A stretch of 64,000 bases of DNA, from the NCBI GenBank assembly GCA_025200525.1, contig JANUSC010000384.1, positions 62,001 to 126,000 on the forward strand. The letters run 5' to 3'. The position numbers were made by a program, and so were the translations under genes. The notes under the pieces were generated by a model. That model was not told the origin of the DNA. It did no database searches and worked only from the letters and a program-made list of their open reading frames with translations. This DNA is from Camellia lanceoleosa (lineage: Eukaryota; Streptophyta; Magnoliopsida; Ericales; Theaceae). Within the stretch, counting starts at the first letter, position 1. Each line of letters starts with the position of its first letter. Positions 11,348 to 23,490 of this stretch are shown piece after piece.

Positions 11348-12212
11348 TCACCCAATTTCTTTGGTGGGCAGATAACCTAAGCCAAAGGTATGGGGGTTGT
11401 GCGGCACTTCGGCCAATACTGTGATGCCCTTCCGGCCACTCTTTCCTAATCCCATCCCGGGGATGTGTTGGAGCTTATTCATGAGGTACACTGATTGTGC
11501 GCTAACATACAACACCTCATCAATAGCTAAGATGTTCTGTATGACCCGGGCCTCGGCTAGGATAAATCCGGATAGGAACACATCCTCCATGCCGTGCTCG
11601 ATTTCCAAAACCGATGTAGACACTTCTGGCGGCGGATGGATTGACGAATTCCCAAAAACAATAGCCACCCCCTTCCCGTGGGGGTATTTCAACATCTGAT
11701 GTAAGGTGGAAGAGATCGCCACCGTGCACCACGGCCGCTGTGAGGAGATTGAAGGTTGCGGGAACGTCCAAGACATGAAAGTCAATCTCGTGTTGTCCTG
11801 GACCAACCTGAGTCTGAATTTTCATAGTCCCCGTCACCTCTCTGCTTGTGTTATCATATGCCCTTATCACCTGGGCTGTTGGCACAAATTCCGCGGGCTT
11901 CAATTCAATTGCATATGCCGTCCTTGACGGGCACAAGTTAATAGCGGATCCTGTGTCGACAAGAACCACTGATATCCATTTGTTTCTACACTCTACAGAG
12001 ATGTAGAGCGGTTTATTATGATTCGCCCTCAGTGGCGCCCTTGTCGGAAGGTCAACATCGGGAAGCCCTCCCGAAAAACCAATCCCACCACTATTCAAAG
12101 TGATATCTATTGAGAGTTTGGCCTTGTCCACTGCCAATAGGTCAGCTTGTCTATGGACACGTGAAGCCATAAGCAGTCCCCAAATGGAGATGTCTGCTTG
12201 TATCTTTTTCAA
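11348..12212 (-). pseudogene. Tat aspartic protease, frameshifted
   Basis: Retropepsin matures the polyprotein. The frame 12212-11520 holds the active-site motif VLVDTGSAINL (catalytic Asp at residue 86) in the usual context after a strand ending KWIS. About 55 residues later the frame breaks in the region where a second conserved Gly-rich strand (LGRPW-type) is expected. The continuation is in another frame (11700-11348), starting RPWCTVAISSTLHQMLKYP. One indel therefore splits the domain. The stretch upstream of the Asp (VDLPTRAPLRANHNKPL) is typical of Tat polyproteins. Confidence 0.8.
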
Positions 12213-12904
12213 CTACTTCAGCACAGCCTCTTCTTCAAGTAGCTTCTCTTTCTGTTTCTCTGACTCATTGTCCTTCCGGACGCCTCGTTGATCTAGGTGC
12301 GGGCTTGAAATACCGCCCACTCCTAGTCATATGGTCAACTTCACCAATATACCTGTATCATCCTAATTGCTCCCCAATCCTCATCGGTGTGGGCGAGACA
12401 TAGGTCATCGCCTTCCCACCACATTCCATCGGTAGTCATGCACACCGTCCGGCCCATTACAACCGTTTTGTACCCACAAAGACTACCTTCCGTCCATGTG
12501 CTCATAGCATGCTCGTTTTGTGCACACAAAGACGCTCAGCCCCACGGCCTTGGCCTTCTCGGCTCTCTCAAAATCTTCGATCGCTTCCCTTTCCAACTAC
12601 GCCAAGGTTCATTGCTCAACATGTTCTCAGATTCAAAATGTCCAAATCCCTAGCGAAATTCTTAGCACCCGCGCCTCCGCGATGCATTCTCGATTTTCGC
12701 CCTTTCGCCACAAATGTAATGTTCTTGTCCCTGATAGGCCCTGTTCCGGCTGAGATTCTTCAATAATATCTGGTTGGTCGTCAAGCCACCCTATAACCTC
12801 TGCTGATCTATCAAAATTAAACCAATTAGTTGTCACGTCTCCTAGATCTTGTTCGTTGAAAAGCTAAAGGTTAGCAATGTCTCCTTCCAGAGCTGCTAAG
12901 TCAT

Positions 12905-13420
12905 CTACCCTCTGATCAAGCCGATCCCCAGATTACACAAATCTTCGCCCCCATTGGCAATTTCACATTCGCCTAACTTGGCCCATCGACGAATGTAGCC
13001 ACCCGAATTGTATACCTCCTCCAGAGCTCCCAAATTCCTCGCATCAGAATTACTAGTCCCACTTTCCTCCGAAGTCATCCCTGTTCTATCTTCCATGGTC
13101 ACCACCTTTGGTTCAGGTTGGGTTCGGGAGATGTCCAACATGCACAAGTCAGTGCTGTCAGGAATGAACACCTCCGGCTTGGGTAGGTGAGAAGGGGTGG
13201 TATATATGCTAGGGTCATATGACACGACCCCAGTTTGGATTGAGTTGATGCGTTTGGGAGGTGGAGCTTGGTTGTGTGGTGGGAGAGGGTTGGTCGTGAC
13301 ATTCGATTTCTCCAAAGGCACAATCACCCTGTTGTCAATGAGATCCTGAATCTCGTGACGCAATGTAAAGCAATGGTCGGTGTCGTGACCATGTTACTGG
13401 TAAAAGGCGCAGTATTTGGC
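12905..13420 (-). pseudogene. Tat gag C-terminal region
   Basis: The minus-strand text HDTDHCFTLRHEIQDLID with TTNPLPPHNQ is the conserved gag tail of Tat-lineage polyproteins, here before a longer low-complexity part (RINSIQTGVVSYDPSIY). The frame is open from 13363 to 12905, then closes. It follows the gag core after a gap of about 350 bp in which frames are broken. No CCHC knuckle is visible. Confidence 0.65.
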
Positions 13421-13753
13421 TGGGTTATGGGAGGGGGGAAGTGTTTCTGGCAATGGCCGCTCAGGGCTTCAAGTGCCCTTTCCTGATTAAAACCCTTAGC
13501 GCTTTGGACAGGGGCATGTATAATGGAGTGAAGGTTTTTTGGCCTCAAGGTTGGTACTTGGTTATTTGTGGGTTGCTTCCGGACGCACCAGTGAATGGTG
13601 TAGTCGCAAGGGCTCTTGGGGGAGTGGTGGTGACCATGCTTACTTCCGAGGCTCGCGCTTGCAAAGACTACTTATGCCTACATTTATGCTAGGTTGAAGG
13701 TCCTCCGGCTATTCTCTGTCATTATCAATCGGACTCGATTCAAAGCGCCCTGA

Positions 13754-14592
13754 TCAGACCCCAATCTCATGCAGATCTGCAAAAGTGGGGTGAGGGAGGA
13801 CGATCATTCTCTGCATGAGCTTGGGCTGAAGGTTGCTCACAACCATTTGTATTTGATCTTTGTCAGTCGGCCTAATGGTCATCATTGAGGTCTTGGCCCC
13901 CCAACAGGTTACGAAGTCAGAAAAGCTCTCCTTCGGTTCCTGTCTAGTCATCTCAAGATCACGAGTTGTAATCTTGATCTGTGTATTATAGGAGTATTGA
14001 GCTACGAAGGCCTCGACCATCTCATCCCAGTTCCTCTTGATGGAATCTTCCAGTTTTGCGTACCAGATGGCCGCTACACCTGACAGGGTTCGGCCGAAAA
14101 AAGAAAGCTTATGTAATCTGGTGAGGCCCATCGGCCTTAGTATGTCCGAAAACAACCGCAGATGTACCATAGGATCACCAGATCCATCAAAACGGTCAAT
14201 ATGTGGCATCTTAAACCGGTCCGACAGCGTCACGGCCGCATCGGTGTACCCATCTTCAATATCTGGAATGGACTTGACTCCTTGAGATTTCTTGAACAAC
14301 TTTTCAAGCTTGCTCACTTTTAATGCTGTGGGGTCCTCCTCGAACTCAAAGGGAGAATCCGATAGGTTGGTAGGTGTTTTGGATAGCTAGGATAGCTAGG
14401 TGGGATTGGGGCAGAGCCTGCCGAAATATCTGTATCTTCCTGGACATTTGGTGTCTCCCCGGGTATTAGAACCCTTGGTGGAGGAGGAGCTTGGTGTGAA
14501 GCGGATGCCCCGGCTTGCTGCTGTAGTCTGGTGATTAGCTCTACCTGTTGGGCCATGATCTCACCATTGCTTTGGCAAATTCTTCTTGACAA
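13754..14592 (-). pseudogene. Tat gag core (retrotransposon gag domain)
   Basis: Gag builds the particle that packages element RNA. The frame 14317-13754 (187 codons) matches the plant retrotransposon gag domain: MPHIDRFDGSGDPMVHLR, SFFGRTLSGVAAIWYAKLED, VEAFVAQYSYNTQIKITTRD and KESFSDFVTCWGAKTSMM. Just upstream, 14592-14320 reads a Gln/Pro-rich N-terminal part (QVELITRLQQQAGASASHQA), separated from the core by one or two codons including a stop. The two parts were probably one protein. The core is uninterrupted for 560 bp, the longest intact stretch of this element after the RNase H part. Confidence 0.8.
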
Positions 14593-15607
14593 GCAATGTC
14601 TTGTCGATGGTTTTCATGTTTCTTGGAGCTAACGATCATTTCTTCCATTCCCGCCATATCGCCTCGATCTAGCTAAACCATCGTATATGTTCCTCTTTGC
14701 AGGAGAAAATGTAACTCGATCCCTACTATACTCGTGGGGTAGACAAAGCCCTCTCGAATCGATCACGAACTGATATCCTTCGCTTAATCGCCTCCGCCTA
14801 GTAACCGAGGGTAAAGAATGGAACACTGGTTGTCCGTCTACCAGATCCTCAGATCGATGGAGTCTGTGACCTCTAGTCCAGAGTGCTTGGGGATTATCTG
14901 CTTGGTTGGAAGCAATTATGCTAAACTACCTAGCAAAAAGATAAATAAAGCATAATAAGGAAATAAACCAGAAAACGGACAACATAACAGCTTAAATAAA
15001 CACAACACACAGTTGGGATTTGTAAGCTAAATATACTGTTCTCAACTATTGATCATTGTTTCCAAATCACTGCCCCAAATCTGAATCTGATACCTGCAGA
15101 TATAACTGATTCTCAAAACATCGATATCGATGCCGCAGTTCGATGCCCAGACTTGCAAACTGATACATGCATTCCTGTAGAAACGCACTCTAAAAGCACA
15201 TAGCAAGCAAGTGAGAGCCAAAAACACCCTTATGTTGGGGTTGGGTTTTCCTGTCCTATTTTGTCAGGAGCTAGGGTTTCACTACACACGCAGCGGTTTC
15301 AAACAACCTACAATCGGATAAGCAACCTGTCCTAGCTTGGAATGGTCACTATGGATTCCGAATATGCCCTAGGTCGAATGGCCAAAAAGGGTGCCCCGAT
15401 AAAAACCGAGGTTTGTATTCCCATCGTGGCAGAACCCGTAACCGGTCAACCTTATGGCACGCTTCTCAAAGCGAGCCTCCGGCAAACCATTCAAGAATAG
15501 CAGATGGCAAACATTGTGTCCTAGACGCACCAATGCAAATGCAATGCAAAGAGACATATAAGTGTAATCAAAACAAGATATCATGAGTTCGAGTCAAGTT
15601 CTCTAAC
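14593..15607 (-). other. Tat 5' leader
   Basis: Untranslated leader between primer site and gag, about 1 kb. It contains gag-like out-of-frame text (14629-14826) and AT-richer sequence near 14930-15010. No independent gene is supported. Confidence 0.5.
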
Positions 15608-15625
15608 TCCCCAGTAGAGTCGCCA
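15608..15625 (-). promoter_or_regulatory. Primer-binding site, tRNA-Arg-like
   Basis: On the minus strand, TGGCGACTCTACTGGGGA lies five bases after the LTR end (TACA at 15634-15631). TGGCGACTC-type sites are those of Tat/Ogre elements, generally assigned to tRNA-Arg. The site fixes the element's orientation and LTR end. Confidence 0.7.
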
Positions 15626-18600
15626 GAAACTGTAGACGCGCCTGAACGTCCCGGGAAAATACCGTTTTGTTCATTGGGCTTACTACAGTTCAAACTCAAT
15701 GTCACGGTTCTGAATCTAATATCACAAAGTGCAATGCAAGACCGATAAATCACCAAAGAGTCCAAATCCGACAAATCATTTTGAAAAACTGATTTTTAGA
15801 AAGAAGTGCCAAACAAGGACTGCTTTGCCAGATACAGAGTCACCACCTAAATATTTTATTTTGGGGGAATTTAGGAAACCCTGACTCGTGCCTAAGGCCA
15901 CGTGTCCGTTATCACGAAAGTTACTTCGGCTCGGGAACTTGGGTACGAGAGGGAAAGGTCATGCAATGAGCACCCACGCTCGTCCGATCAAAGATCGGCA
16001 TTTACTAACATGATATCTTGTTTTTGAAAACACATATGCTCTTATTCCGGTTATTAACCTAGAATTACTATGTGATGCGCAAAGCATACAAGTATAGACT
16101 GGATTACCTAAGTTGGAACAAAGCATTGCATATTTGTTTTGAAAACGGTTTGCTACTCGCAAGTAGGCTAAAATATGGAGTTCGCCACCCTCAAGTGGGC
16201 TTAGAAAACATGGTGATTTGCCACTCTCAAGTGGGCTTAAAACTCGCAATCAATGAATTGTCCCAATTCAAGTAACCCAACCTTCACCCACAAGCATTCA
16301 GGCAGTTATATCACATAAGCAAATAGCCTCATGGCAATCATGCTATCATGGTAACACTCACACTCATGCAAGATGCTAAAGCATAAACACCTATAGTGTA
16401 CTCCGAGCCAAAAAAGAAGCTAGTTAGTAATCAATGCATGATCCTAGCTACGTCAAGAATGCCTAATGCAACACATGCAAAATGCAACTAAGATAGGCTC
16501 GACTATTCTAAAATATCATGTGAGATACAACTTGATACATGTATTCTACTTGGAATTGAAGTACAATGCAGTTAGTATGATGCGCCGAGCCCGGTGCATG
16601 TAGGACAGATGAATGAAGGCAAACATGCGAAGCATAAGGATGCTAATTGAAACATGCCCTAAAACTAACCATCGAAAATAGGTAAGTAAAAGGGAAAAAG
16701 ACGTGGGGTTGGAAAACACGCATCACACACACGCACACTTATTTACAACCGTTGGCCCTCTCGACGGAGGGTCCGAATAAATAATACAAAACCAACTAGC
16801 TAACCTAAGCTAATCTAATTAGACTAGTTATTACACAACGAAATGAATAATACGCTACAACTAATTATTACACAACATTAACCTAGTAAGCAATCTAAAT
16901 GAGCATACAAACTAAATGAATGTGGGCTACCTTAGCTCCGCTTTGAATGACGAAGGATGCATGCATGCTTGAATTGCCTTGTTCGGAAGTCCCTCGTGAT
17001 GCCCCAACTCGCCTTTGTTTGCAATTGATCTTAAAAACTTGCACAAAGCTCCAGAGAGATGAAACTCCACCTCGACTCTGGGAAGGTCACGATCAGCTTA
17101 TAGGCATGGGATACCAACTACCGACCACCTTTTGTGGTGGAAACCAAAAAAGGTGGTTGACTTGCCAGTAAATCTGGTCAGCCAACCAGTTTCCTCTCCT
17201 AGTTTCTGGTTTTCTGCAACAAAGGGAAAGAGAGAGGCACGGCAAAGTATTTGCAACACATGTGTGCACGACCACTTTCCCCATCATTGCATAAGCTCAA
17301 GGGAGTGTAGTCCTCGACCCTCGGGCCACCAATCACGCATTTCAATGCATGATGACCGAGGAGCCGAATTGCACGACTCAATGTGAAATGAATGCACATA
17401 CAAGTACCTAAAGCCAATAACTCCATCATGGGTAGTCAAGAATGTCGGTGACCGGAAATTGAGGCATGTTTCGTCACTTTGAGTACGAGACATCCCTTGT
17501 TTCCCGTATTCAGACTAACTCCTATCCCAAATACAATGCAACAAACATGGCATGCACAAATGCAACTCTAGCATGCAATCCTAATGCAATGCAACTAAGT
17601 GATGCAAACATGCAAAGGATAACATGCAAACATGCAACTAGCATACACAATGCTATAAGCTACATAGCATACACAATGCACATGGAACTAATATACACAA
17701 TGAGATGAACAAGGCATGCACAATGCAATGATCAATCATGCGACAATGTGGCATACTCAATGCTATGAACTACAATGGCATACTCAATGCAAAATGGACT
17801 TAAACCAAAATGGATGGGCCTCACCACACCCAAATCAAGGCCAAAGATGATGAAAACAAGGCTCCAAAACTCATGCAAACATGCCCAATGCAATGGCCCC
17901 AAGCCTAAGGCATAAAACACAACTTTCCAAACGCATTGAAAAGAATGAAATATGGAGTGCAAGGACACATGTTCCAACTCTAATATGGCAAACAAAGTGA
18001 CTCCAAATGATGTAAACAACTCACACAATGCATGTTGAATGGCTCAAGCCAAACTAGTGAAGTGTATTACACAATAGGCATGCAAGGCAATCCACAAATG
18101 GCCAAACCAACTCCAAACAGACCCTATGCAAGCCAGAATAGGGGCAAAAGTGAACTAAGATGATGGCTTGAAAGGCACAAAAATGAAGCTCATGCAATGG
18201 CTCATAAATGGGGTATAATGATGCAACTCTCAAGCACATTGAAAGAGTGACAAACATGAGAATATGCCCAAGAAATAAGCTCTGAAATAACATTCCTTAT
18301 AATGCCAAAACATGCAAATACGCTCAGTTAAGCATGCAAGGGACCTCAAAAACTCAAAGCTAGGCAAGGCTATTACACTACAAGCATGCATGGCAAGCAT
18401 CATTCGACCAAGAGGCCTCAAAATAGAGCTAAGGCAGCCCAAAATATGAACAAAATCAGTTTGGATCAAGGCCAAAATATGCTAGAATAGAGGGCCAAAA
18501 CATCATGCATTTCAAGCTAGTAAACATGATTTACACTACAAGCACATGAAACATATGAGAGGCTACCAAACCAGCCAAAAAAAAATCATGGCATGCCAAA

Positions 18601-19373
18601 TGATGGCCAAAAACCCACTGAGACATGACCAATACATGCAAGAATGAGGTGCTACTTTGATAAGCCATGAAAGGGACTATTCTACACGTACAAGAGGCAA
18701 ACACAAGGTGACCAAACCAGCCATAGACAGAGTCTAGGAAGGTCCCAAAAGTCACCAAAAAGGGCCTGAACCAAGCCTTGGAAGTATGAAAGTATGTGCT
18801 CCTTTGAAAGGCCAAAAATGCAAACAAATAAGGCCAAAAGAGAGAGGGACTCCCCTCTCTGATTTAGGCCCTCAAAACCACATGCCAACCACTAAAAATC
18901 TACTAGATTTCAGTGGCTGAAAGGCCAAGCAAAGATCAACGCAAAGGTCTCATGGCATGGCACAAAACAAGGCTAAATAGAGCATGCAAAAAGGTAGATG
19001 ACCCTCAACACCAAAAGAGCCTTAAACAAACATGAAAAACACTTAAATATGAAGCTTTTTTCAGTTGACAACAAAGCTTAAATATGTATGCAAGTATGGC
19101 TAAGAGAATGATCAAGATAGACCTTAAAAAGAGGAAAAAGGAGTTACCCTTGAAGCTCAGCAAAACCAGCAAGTTTTGGGACCAAAAACCAACTCTTCAA
19201 CCTCTGAAAATACCCTCCAAGAACCTCAGATCAATGGTGGAGGTGTATGGCTATGAGGTGTGGTGCAATAGGTCAAGAACAATACACACTTTAAGCCAAA
19301 ATATAGAGATATAGAGAGAGAGATGTATTTTGCCTTCAACAAAATTCTCAACCTATGCAAAGGAGAGGGAGGG

Positions 19374-19385
19374 CCTCTCTTATAG
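19374..19385 (-). promoter_or_regulatory. Probable Tat LTR TATA box
   Basis: CTATAAGAGAGG on the minus strand, followed by CCCTCCCTC-type leader text. It lies downstream of the palindrome array and the 26-bp palindrome, as expected for the U3/R boundary. Confidence 0.5.
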
Positions 19386-19432
19386 AAGTTTGAAGCTAAA
19401 GCTTCCTCAAGAAGCTAAAAGCTTGGATGGAA

Positions 19433-19458
19433 ATCCTCCATACACGTGTATGGAGGAT
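19433..19458. repeat. Perfect 26-bp palindrome with CACGTG centre
   Basis: The half ATCCTCCATACAC is followed immediately by its exact reverse complement, with the G-box core CACGTG at the centre. It lies about 50 bp upstream of the TATA box on the minus strand. CACGTG is the binding core of plant bZIP and bHLH factors; a promoter role is inferred from position. Confidence 0.75.
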
Positions 19459-19519
19459 ACAGTCTGTGCCTTCCAGCTGGCACAGCTGGCATCCACACAA
19501 TTTGACAAAACAGGAGGAA

Positions 19520-20110
19520 ACCAACCGACCAAAAAAGGTGGTCGGCCGACCACTTTTCCTGGTCGGCCGACCAGGGCAAGTGGTTTCCCAGATAAAAAGT
19601 GGTCGGCCAAGGGTAATGGTGGTCTCCACATTGAAAGCAAGCCAATGGGGGGATGGGAAACCAGAAAATGTGGCTCAAAGACCAAGAAAACCAGTTTCCC
19701 AACCAGAAAATCGGCTGGTGGGGAGAAAAGTGGCTTCGAAGGAGAAAGCTAGTCTCCCACCCTTGTACCACCTTCCAAACAAGGAAAACAAAGTTCGTGC
19801 CAAGAACGAACCAACACGGATGCAAAACAAGAGTTCGGGAGGCAAGACGCGTGACCGAGGGCCTCGAAAACTGGCTGTTGAGCACAAAAAGTGGCGTATG
19901 ACCACAAAAGTGGTCTCCCGGACCACAGTGTCCCTCTAGATAGAGGAAACAAGGTGTGCTCCAAAAAACGTGCCAAACAGAGAATGTTAAGTGGTCCCGA
20001 ACCGTGGCGCACGGCCGACGGATCTGAAAATCGAAAACTAGTCTTCAAACGGGAACAGTGGCCTACGACCACGAAAAGTAGTCTATGGCCACTGAGAGAT
20101 GGTCTACAAG
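19520..20110 (-). repeat. GGTCGGCCGACC palindrome array (Tat U3)
   Basis: Centres at about 19524.5, 19545.5, 19566.5, (19586.5 decayed), 19606.5 and 19626.5, so the step is 20-21 bp. Two copies are perfect 12-mers (19540-19551 and 19561-19572). More decayed GTGGTC/GACCAC half-sites continue to about 20110. Confidence 0.7.
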
Positions 20111-20312
20111 ACCTCTCCCTCTCTCCGGGAAGAGAAAACAAGACTTAGTCTGTAGATCGAGTCAAAGTACAAAAAAGTCCCGAGGTCCGGAGGTGAGGCT
20201 CCCAGCCAAGAACTCCGAAACCTCGACACGAGCACAACATGCGCAATCACCGAGCGCTCAATCGATGACGTGTGAGTCTTAGGTCTGTCAAAAATTGGGT
20301 GTCGACCCTAAC

Positions 20313-20624
20313 ACACAAATTCTGCAACATAAGAGGGTCAACCCTCCCCAGACTGGTGTTTACCCTATTTTCCAGCAACACTTCTAGAAACTTCACCAAC
20401 AGTTAAGGGTCGACCCTTAGGAAGGCTGGTGTCGACCCCATAATGGAATTTTCTATGTCTCCAAGGAACTTTTGATAAGAACAAGTGCGAACAACCAAAC
20501 CCAACAAGTTTAAATTGATTTTCACTCATCCAAAACCAAGATACAACAATACCAAAGATCCCCAATATAAAATAAAGGATTCAAATACACTTCTCAAAAG
20601 TTTTAAAAGGGTACAAGTGCTATA
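20313..20624 (-). mobile_element. 3' LTR start, family B-like, truncated
   Basis: On the minus strand the LTR begins TATAGCACTTGTAC (20624 downward) right after a polypurine tract, and runs through text shared with the LTRs at 44988 and 52917 (ATTCGCACTT-like, TTCTTATCAAAAG, GGGTCGACCC). It stops at 20312 against the Tat LTR after about 310 bp. This is the 3' LTR of the gag-bearing fragment at higher coordinates. Confidence 0.7.
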
Positions 20625-20640
20625 ACCTCCCCACCTTAGG
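20625..20640 (-). promoter_or_regulatory. Polypurine tract
   Basis: CCTAAGGTGGGGAGGT on the minus strand, immediately before the LTR start. It would prime plus-strand DNA synthesis, and matches the tracts at 38788-38801 and 52901-52916. Confidence 0.65.
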
Positions 20641-22400
20641 AAATTTTATCCCCGAAATTAAGAATACAACGCAACTCGAGGTGAACCATCCAGAAAAGGT
20701 GACATTATTTACAAAACCATGGAAAAAAAATTTTTCCACATTTTCTCCTTTTCTTTGAAGGTTTCCACAACCAAAATACATTCTCAATTTCAAATAAATT
20801 CTTAAAAATTTTGCAGCCATCTTCCAACAATAAAATAAAGTGTTACTCCGAACACTAAATCGATCGCATTATCATACTTTGTTAAATTCAGCATTTATTA
20901 AATCAAATAAACTACGTATCGAAATCCTTTATTAACACTTAGATTAAATCCAGAACATTATAGTTCAACATTGCCATCTGAGGCTACAACAGAAGGAAAA
21001 ATTCATCTTCCGAGTTCGTTTCTTAACAAAAGACAATTGGTGAACCTCCACCATCATCACCCAGCAACTCCCATCACGCTTATAGTGATTCCACAACCAA
21101 CATAAACATAACATTTCTATAATAACAATTAATAGAAATTACAACTGTGCTATCAACACAATAAAGCACAAACACAAAACAAAGGAATCCATAATCTTGC
21201 AATTCTATTCCGTCATATTATTATCATAAATTATCAATTACATGAGGCATACAGCACGCGCAAAATGAAGAGTTCACAATACGTTACCCAACTAGGGGAT
21301 TTTCCACAATTTCAAGACAGTCTTTACACAAGCTTCACAACCACTTACACGACATATACTGCTCGCCAAACCACCCCAATGCACCCACAACCTTACAACC
21401 TCGCACACCAGGCCAAACTATTCCCAAGGTGACCACGTGTTAACCAAATCCCGATATCGACCAACTGACTAACCAACTCGATTGAAACTTTACATTCGGT
21501 ACCAAACACCGACATGCTACCCAACACCACTTGCTCCAAGATGGAGTTCCACACACAAGTTCTCATCGTCCTTGAATCTCGTCAAAGTCCTTAAGATTTG
21601 GCCAAACCACCATCGTTTCTAAGGAAACCACCACTCATATGCCTACATGGAAAATACTCCTTCACCTCTCAAACATGAGACCGATATGGTCAACGACAAA
21701 CACCTAATTTTGGACACAAAAGAATTTTCACCAATGCCATACTCGTTACCTAAGCACACAACCTTACTTCCTTCCAAAGAATACCTCTAGTATCTAACGA
21801 CCAAATTTTCCTCACATTCGTAAGCTCCATCCAATATCTAATAACACCGTAAACCCATACCAACCACAACACAAACATTACCCTTAACAAAATCTATAGG
21901 ATCGCCACAAACTCATTGACCAACAAACTAAAACAATAAGCCACACTCACAAGTACCATCCTCACTACCCAGGAATCCAAATCTCATATTTCTCTATACT
22001 CCACACATTCGAGCCTTATAATTCATTCTCACCGCACAACATTACTAATTACAACAATCCATGGGTTACCCGTTCTCAACAGTTAACTCTCAAATAAAAC
22101 AAAGCTCACAGCCCATTACATAACCATCTTATAAGGCAATAACACGTATACAACATTGTTAAGATTATTAGTCCATGAACCATTTCTTGTTACACATATA
22201 AAATAGCGCTCGAGATTCACTGTGTGCCCCCAATACATAAGAGTAAACAAACAACAATACATGTACATATACAACACATAATCACGGTGTATCAACACCC
22301 ACCGGTACATTGGTTAACAACAAAAGGTTCACATATTACATCACCAGCCTCAAATACAAAAGTCCCTCTCTAGGGTAATACTACTGTGTTGGCTGAAAAG
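20641..22400 (-). other. Noncoding internal region of gag-only element
   Basis: About 1.8 kb between gag and polypurine tract, A/C-rich on the plus strand. No protease, RT, RNase H or integrase motif is visible in any frame. It corresponds in position to the noncoding 3' regions of the elements at 32080 and 44988. Confidence 0.55.
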
Positions 22401-22439
22401 TAGATCATTGCGGAGCTCTCGAAGCCTAGCCTACACGGG

Positions 22440-23490
22440 TCTGGTATTGGTATCGCCTTTGACTAGACAGAAGAGACTGAGTCCGACTAGGTTTTGAAAC
22501 ACCCAAAGCATTCACAAGCAAAGGGCAAAAACATCTAACATAGTCCAGATGACCACAATCAAAACAAACAGGAGACTCCCTATTCTGTAACTGACTTGAA
22601 GCCTGAATCTCACTAGGCCTCCCAACTGATGAGTCTGAAACCCCTGACGAAGACAGAGACTGATCCTGTGATTAAGCATACGCTCGCTTCCACCACTTAC
22701 TGAGCCTAGAATGCTTATCAACTGTACGAGTCACCAAAGTGGCCTCCTCCCTAACTCAACCAACACTCATAACCACAGCCTCCACATGGTGGGCCGCCCC
22801 AACTAGAGCATAGTAATTCTTCCACATAGATCCAGTTACCTTTTCCCGAATATCATCATGCAACCGCCTCTCAAACTCATAACAACGACGCTCCTCTATT
22901 GCCACCAACTCTAGAGCAAACCTCGACAAACTAGTGAACCGCATCTCAAACTGTACCAAAGGAGTAGCATCCTGGCACAAGACAACAAATGGTTCCCTCA
23001 TCCTTTCCTGAGTGGAATGAGGGAAGTACTTGGCCCAAAAGGCCTCGGGAAAGCAACCCACATGTTACCCATCGTGTTCTTAGCATGATTCCACCAATAA
23101 CTCGCATCTCCTCTCAATTGAAAAGTCGCCAAGAGACCCCAATCCTTCATCTTTGACTCTGAGCATATCAAGAGTCTTGGTAATCTGTTCCAACCAATCA
23201 TTCGCCTCCAACGGTTTAGCCTCCCCCAAACACTCCGACAGATTGGAGCAAAGAAACTCCTTAGTAAGTTTGAGGGTATGCCTGTTGTCACGCTCTTTGC
23301 GAGCTAGAGCCTCTTCCACTGCTCTTACAATCTCGCGTACAACTTCATCACCGACAGCCGATGCTGCAATGGTAGGTGCTAAAGGAACCGTTGTGCCCCT
23401 GCCAACACTTCTATTCCTAACTCGACCTCTATTCCCTTGTGTAGACATCCTATAAAATCCAAAAACAAATCCAAGCTTAGTACTCAACAC
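22440..23490 (-). pseudogene. Ty3/Gypsy gag, two frameshifts, minus strand
   Basis: Gag-domain text runs through three frames: 23490-23080 (start MSTQGNRGRVRNRS at about 23448, then ANDWLEQITKTLDMLRVKD), about 23140-23060 (ATFQLRGDASYWWNHAKNT) and 23061-22756 (FWAKYFPHSTQERMREPFVV, FTSLSRFALELVAIEERR). These are hallmarks of the retrotransposon gag domain in chromovirus-like elements. A degenerate zinc-knuckle remnant (VCFDCGHLDYVRC, shortened) lies near 22555-22600. Unlike the gag remnants at 34676 and 48511, this copy keeps the N-terminal half. With at least two indels it is inactive. No pol follows. Confidence 0.8.

Larger units (their letters stand above)
5911..20312 (-). mobile_element. 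Degraded Tat-lineage Ty3/Gypsy retrotransposon
   Basis: A minus-strand element of about 14.4 kb. In its own direction it has a 5' LTR (20312 to 15631), primer site (15625 to 15608), leader, gag (14592 to about 12905), aspartic protease (12212 on), an acidic linker (11000 to 10497), RT, RNase H with a second RNase H, integrase ending at 7290, a 3' noncoding part, and a truncated 3' LTR (about 6706 to 5911). The order, the TGGCGACTC primer site and the second, archaeal-type RNase H are known traits of the Tat/Ogre lineage. Frameshifts and stops disrupt every domain, so it is inactive. The flanks do not match: 5906-5910 is CCAGG but CACAA follows 20312. The left neighbour is a plus-strand A LTR and the right a minus-strand B-like LTR, so the locus was rearranged after insertion. 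Confidence 0.85.
15631..20312 (-). repeat. 5' LTR of the Tat element (about 4.7 kb)
   Basis: Bounded on the minus strand by TGTTAGGGTCGACACCC (20312 downward) and GTCTACA (15631), next to the primer site. U3 holds a palindrome array (20110-19520), a 26-bp perfect palindrome (19433-19458) and a CTATAAGAG box (19385-19377). The region 17500-19080 is strongly strand-biased, with many ATGCAA/GCATGC words. Long open frames in it (for example 19427-19939, plus strand) have no protein motif. An LTR this long is usual for Tat/Ogre. I cannot exclude smaller insertions inside, and only the last 800 bp can be compared with the other LTR. Confidence 0.65.

Noticed and set aside
19427..19939. 170-codon plus-strand frame (and 156 codons minus) in the Tat LTR
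   Set aside because: Overlaps the palindrome array and U3; no motif in either frame, and the LTR explains the sequence.
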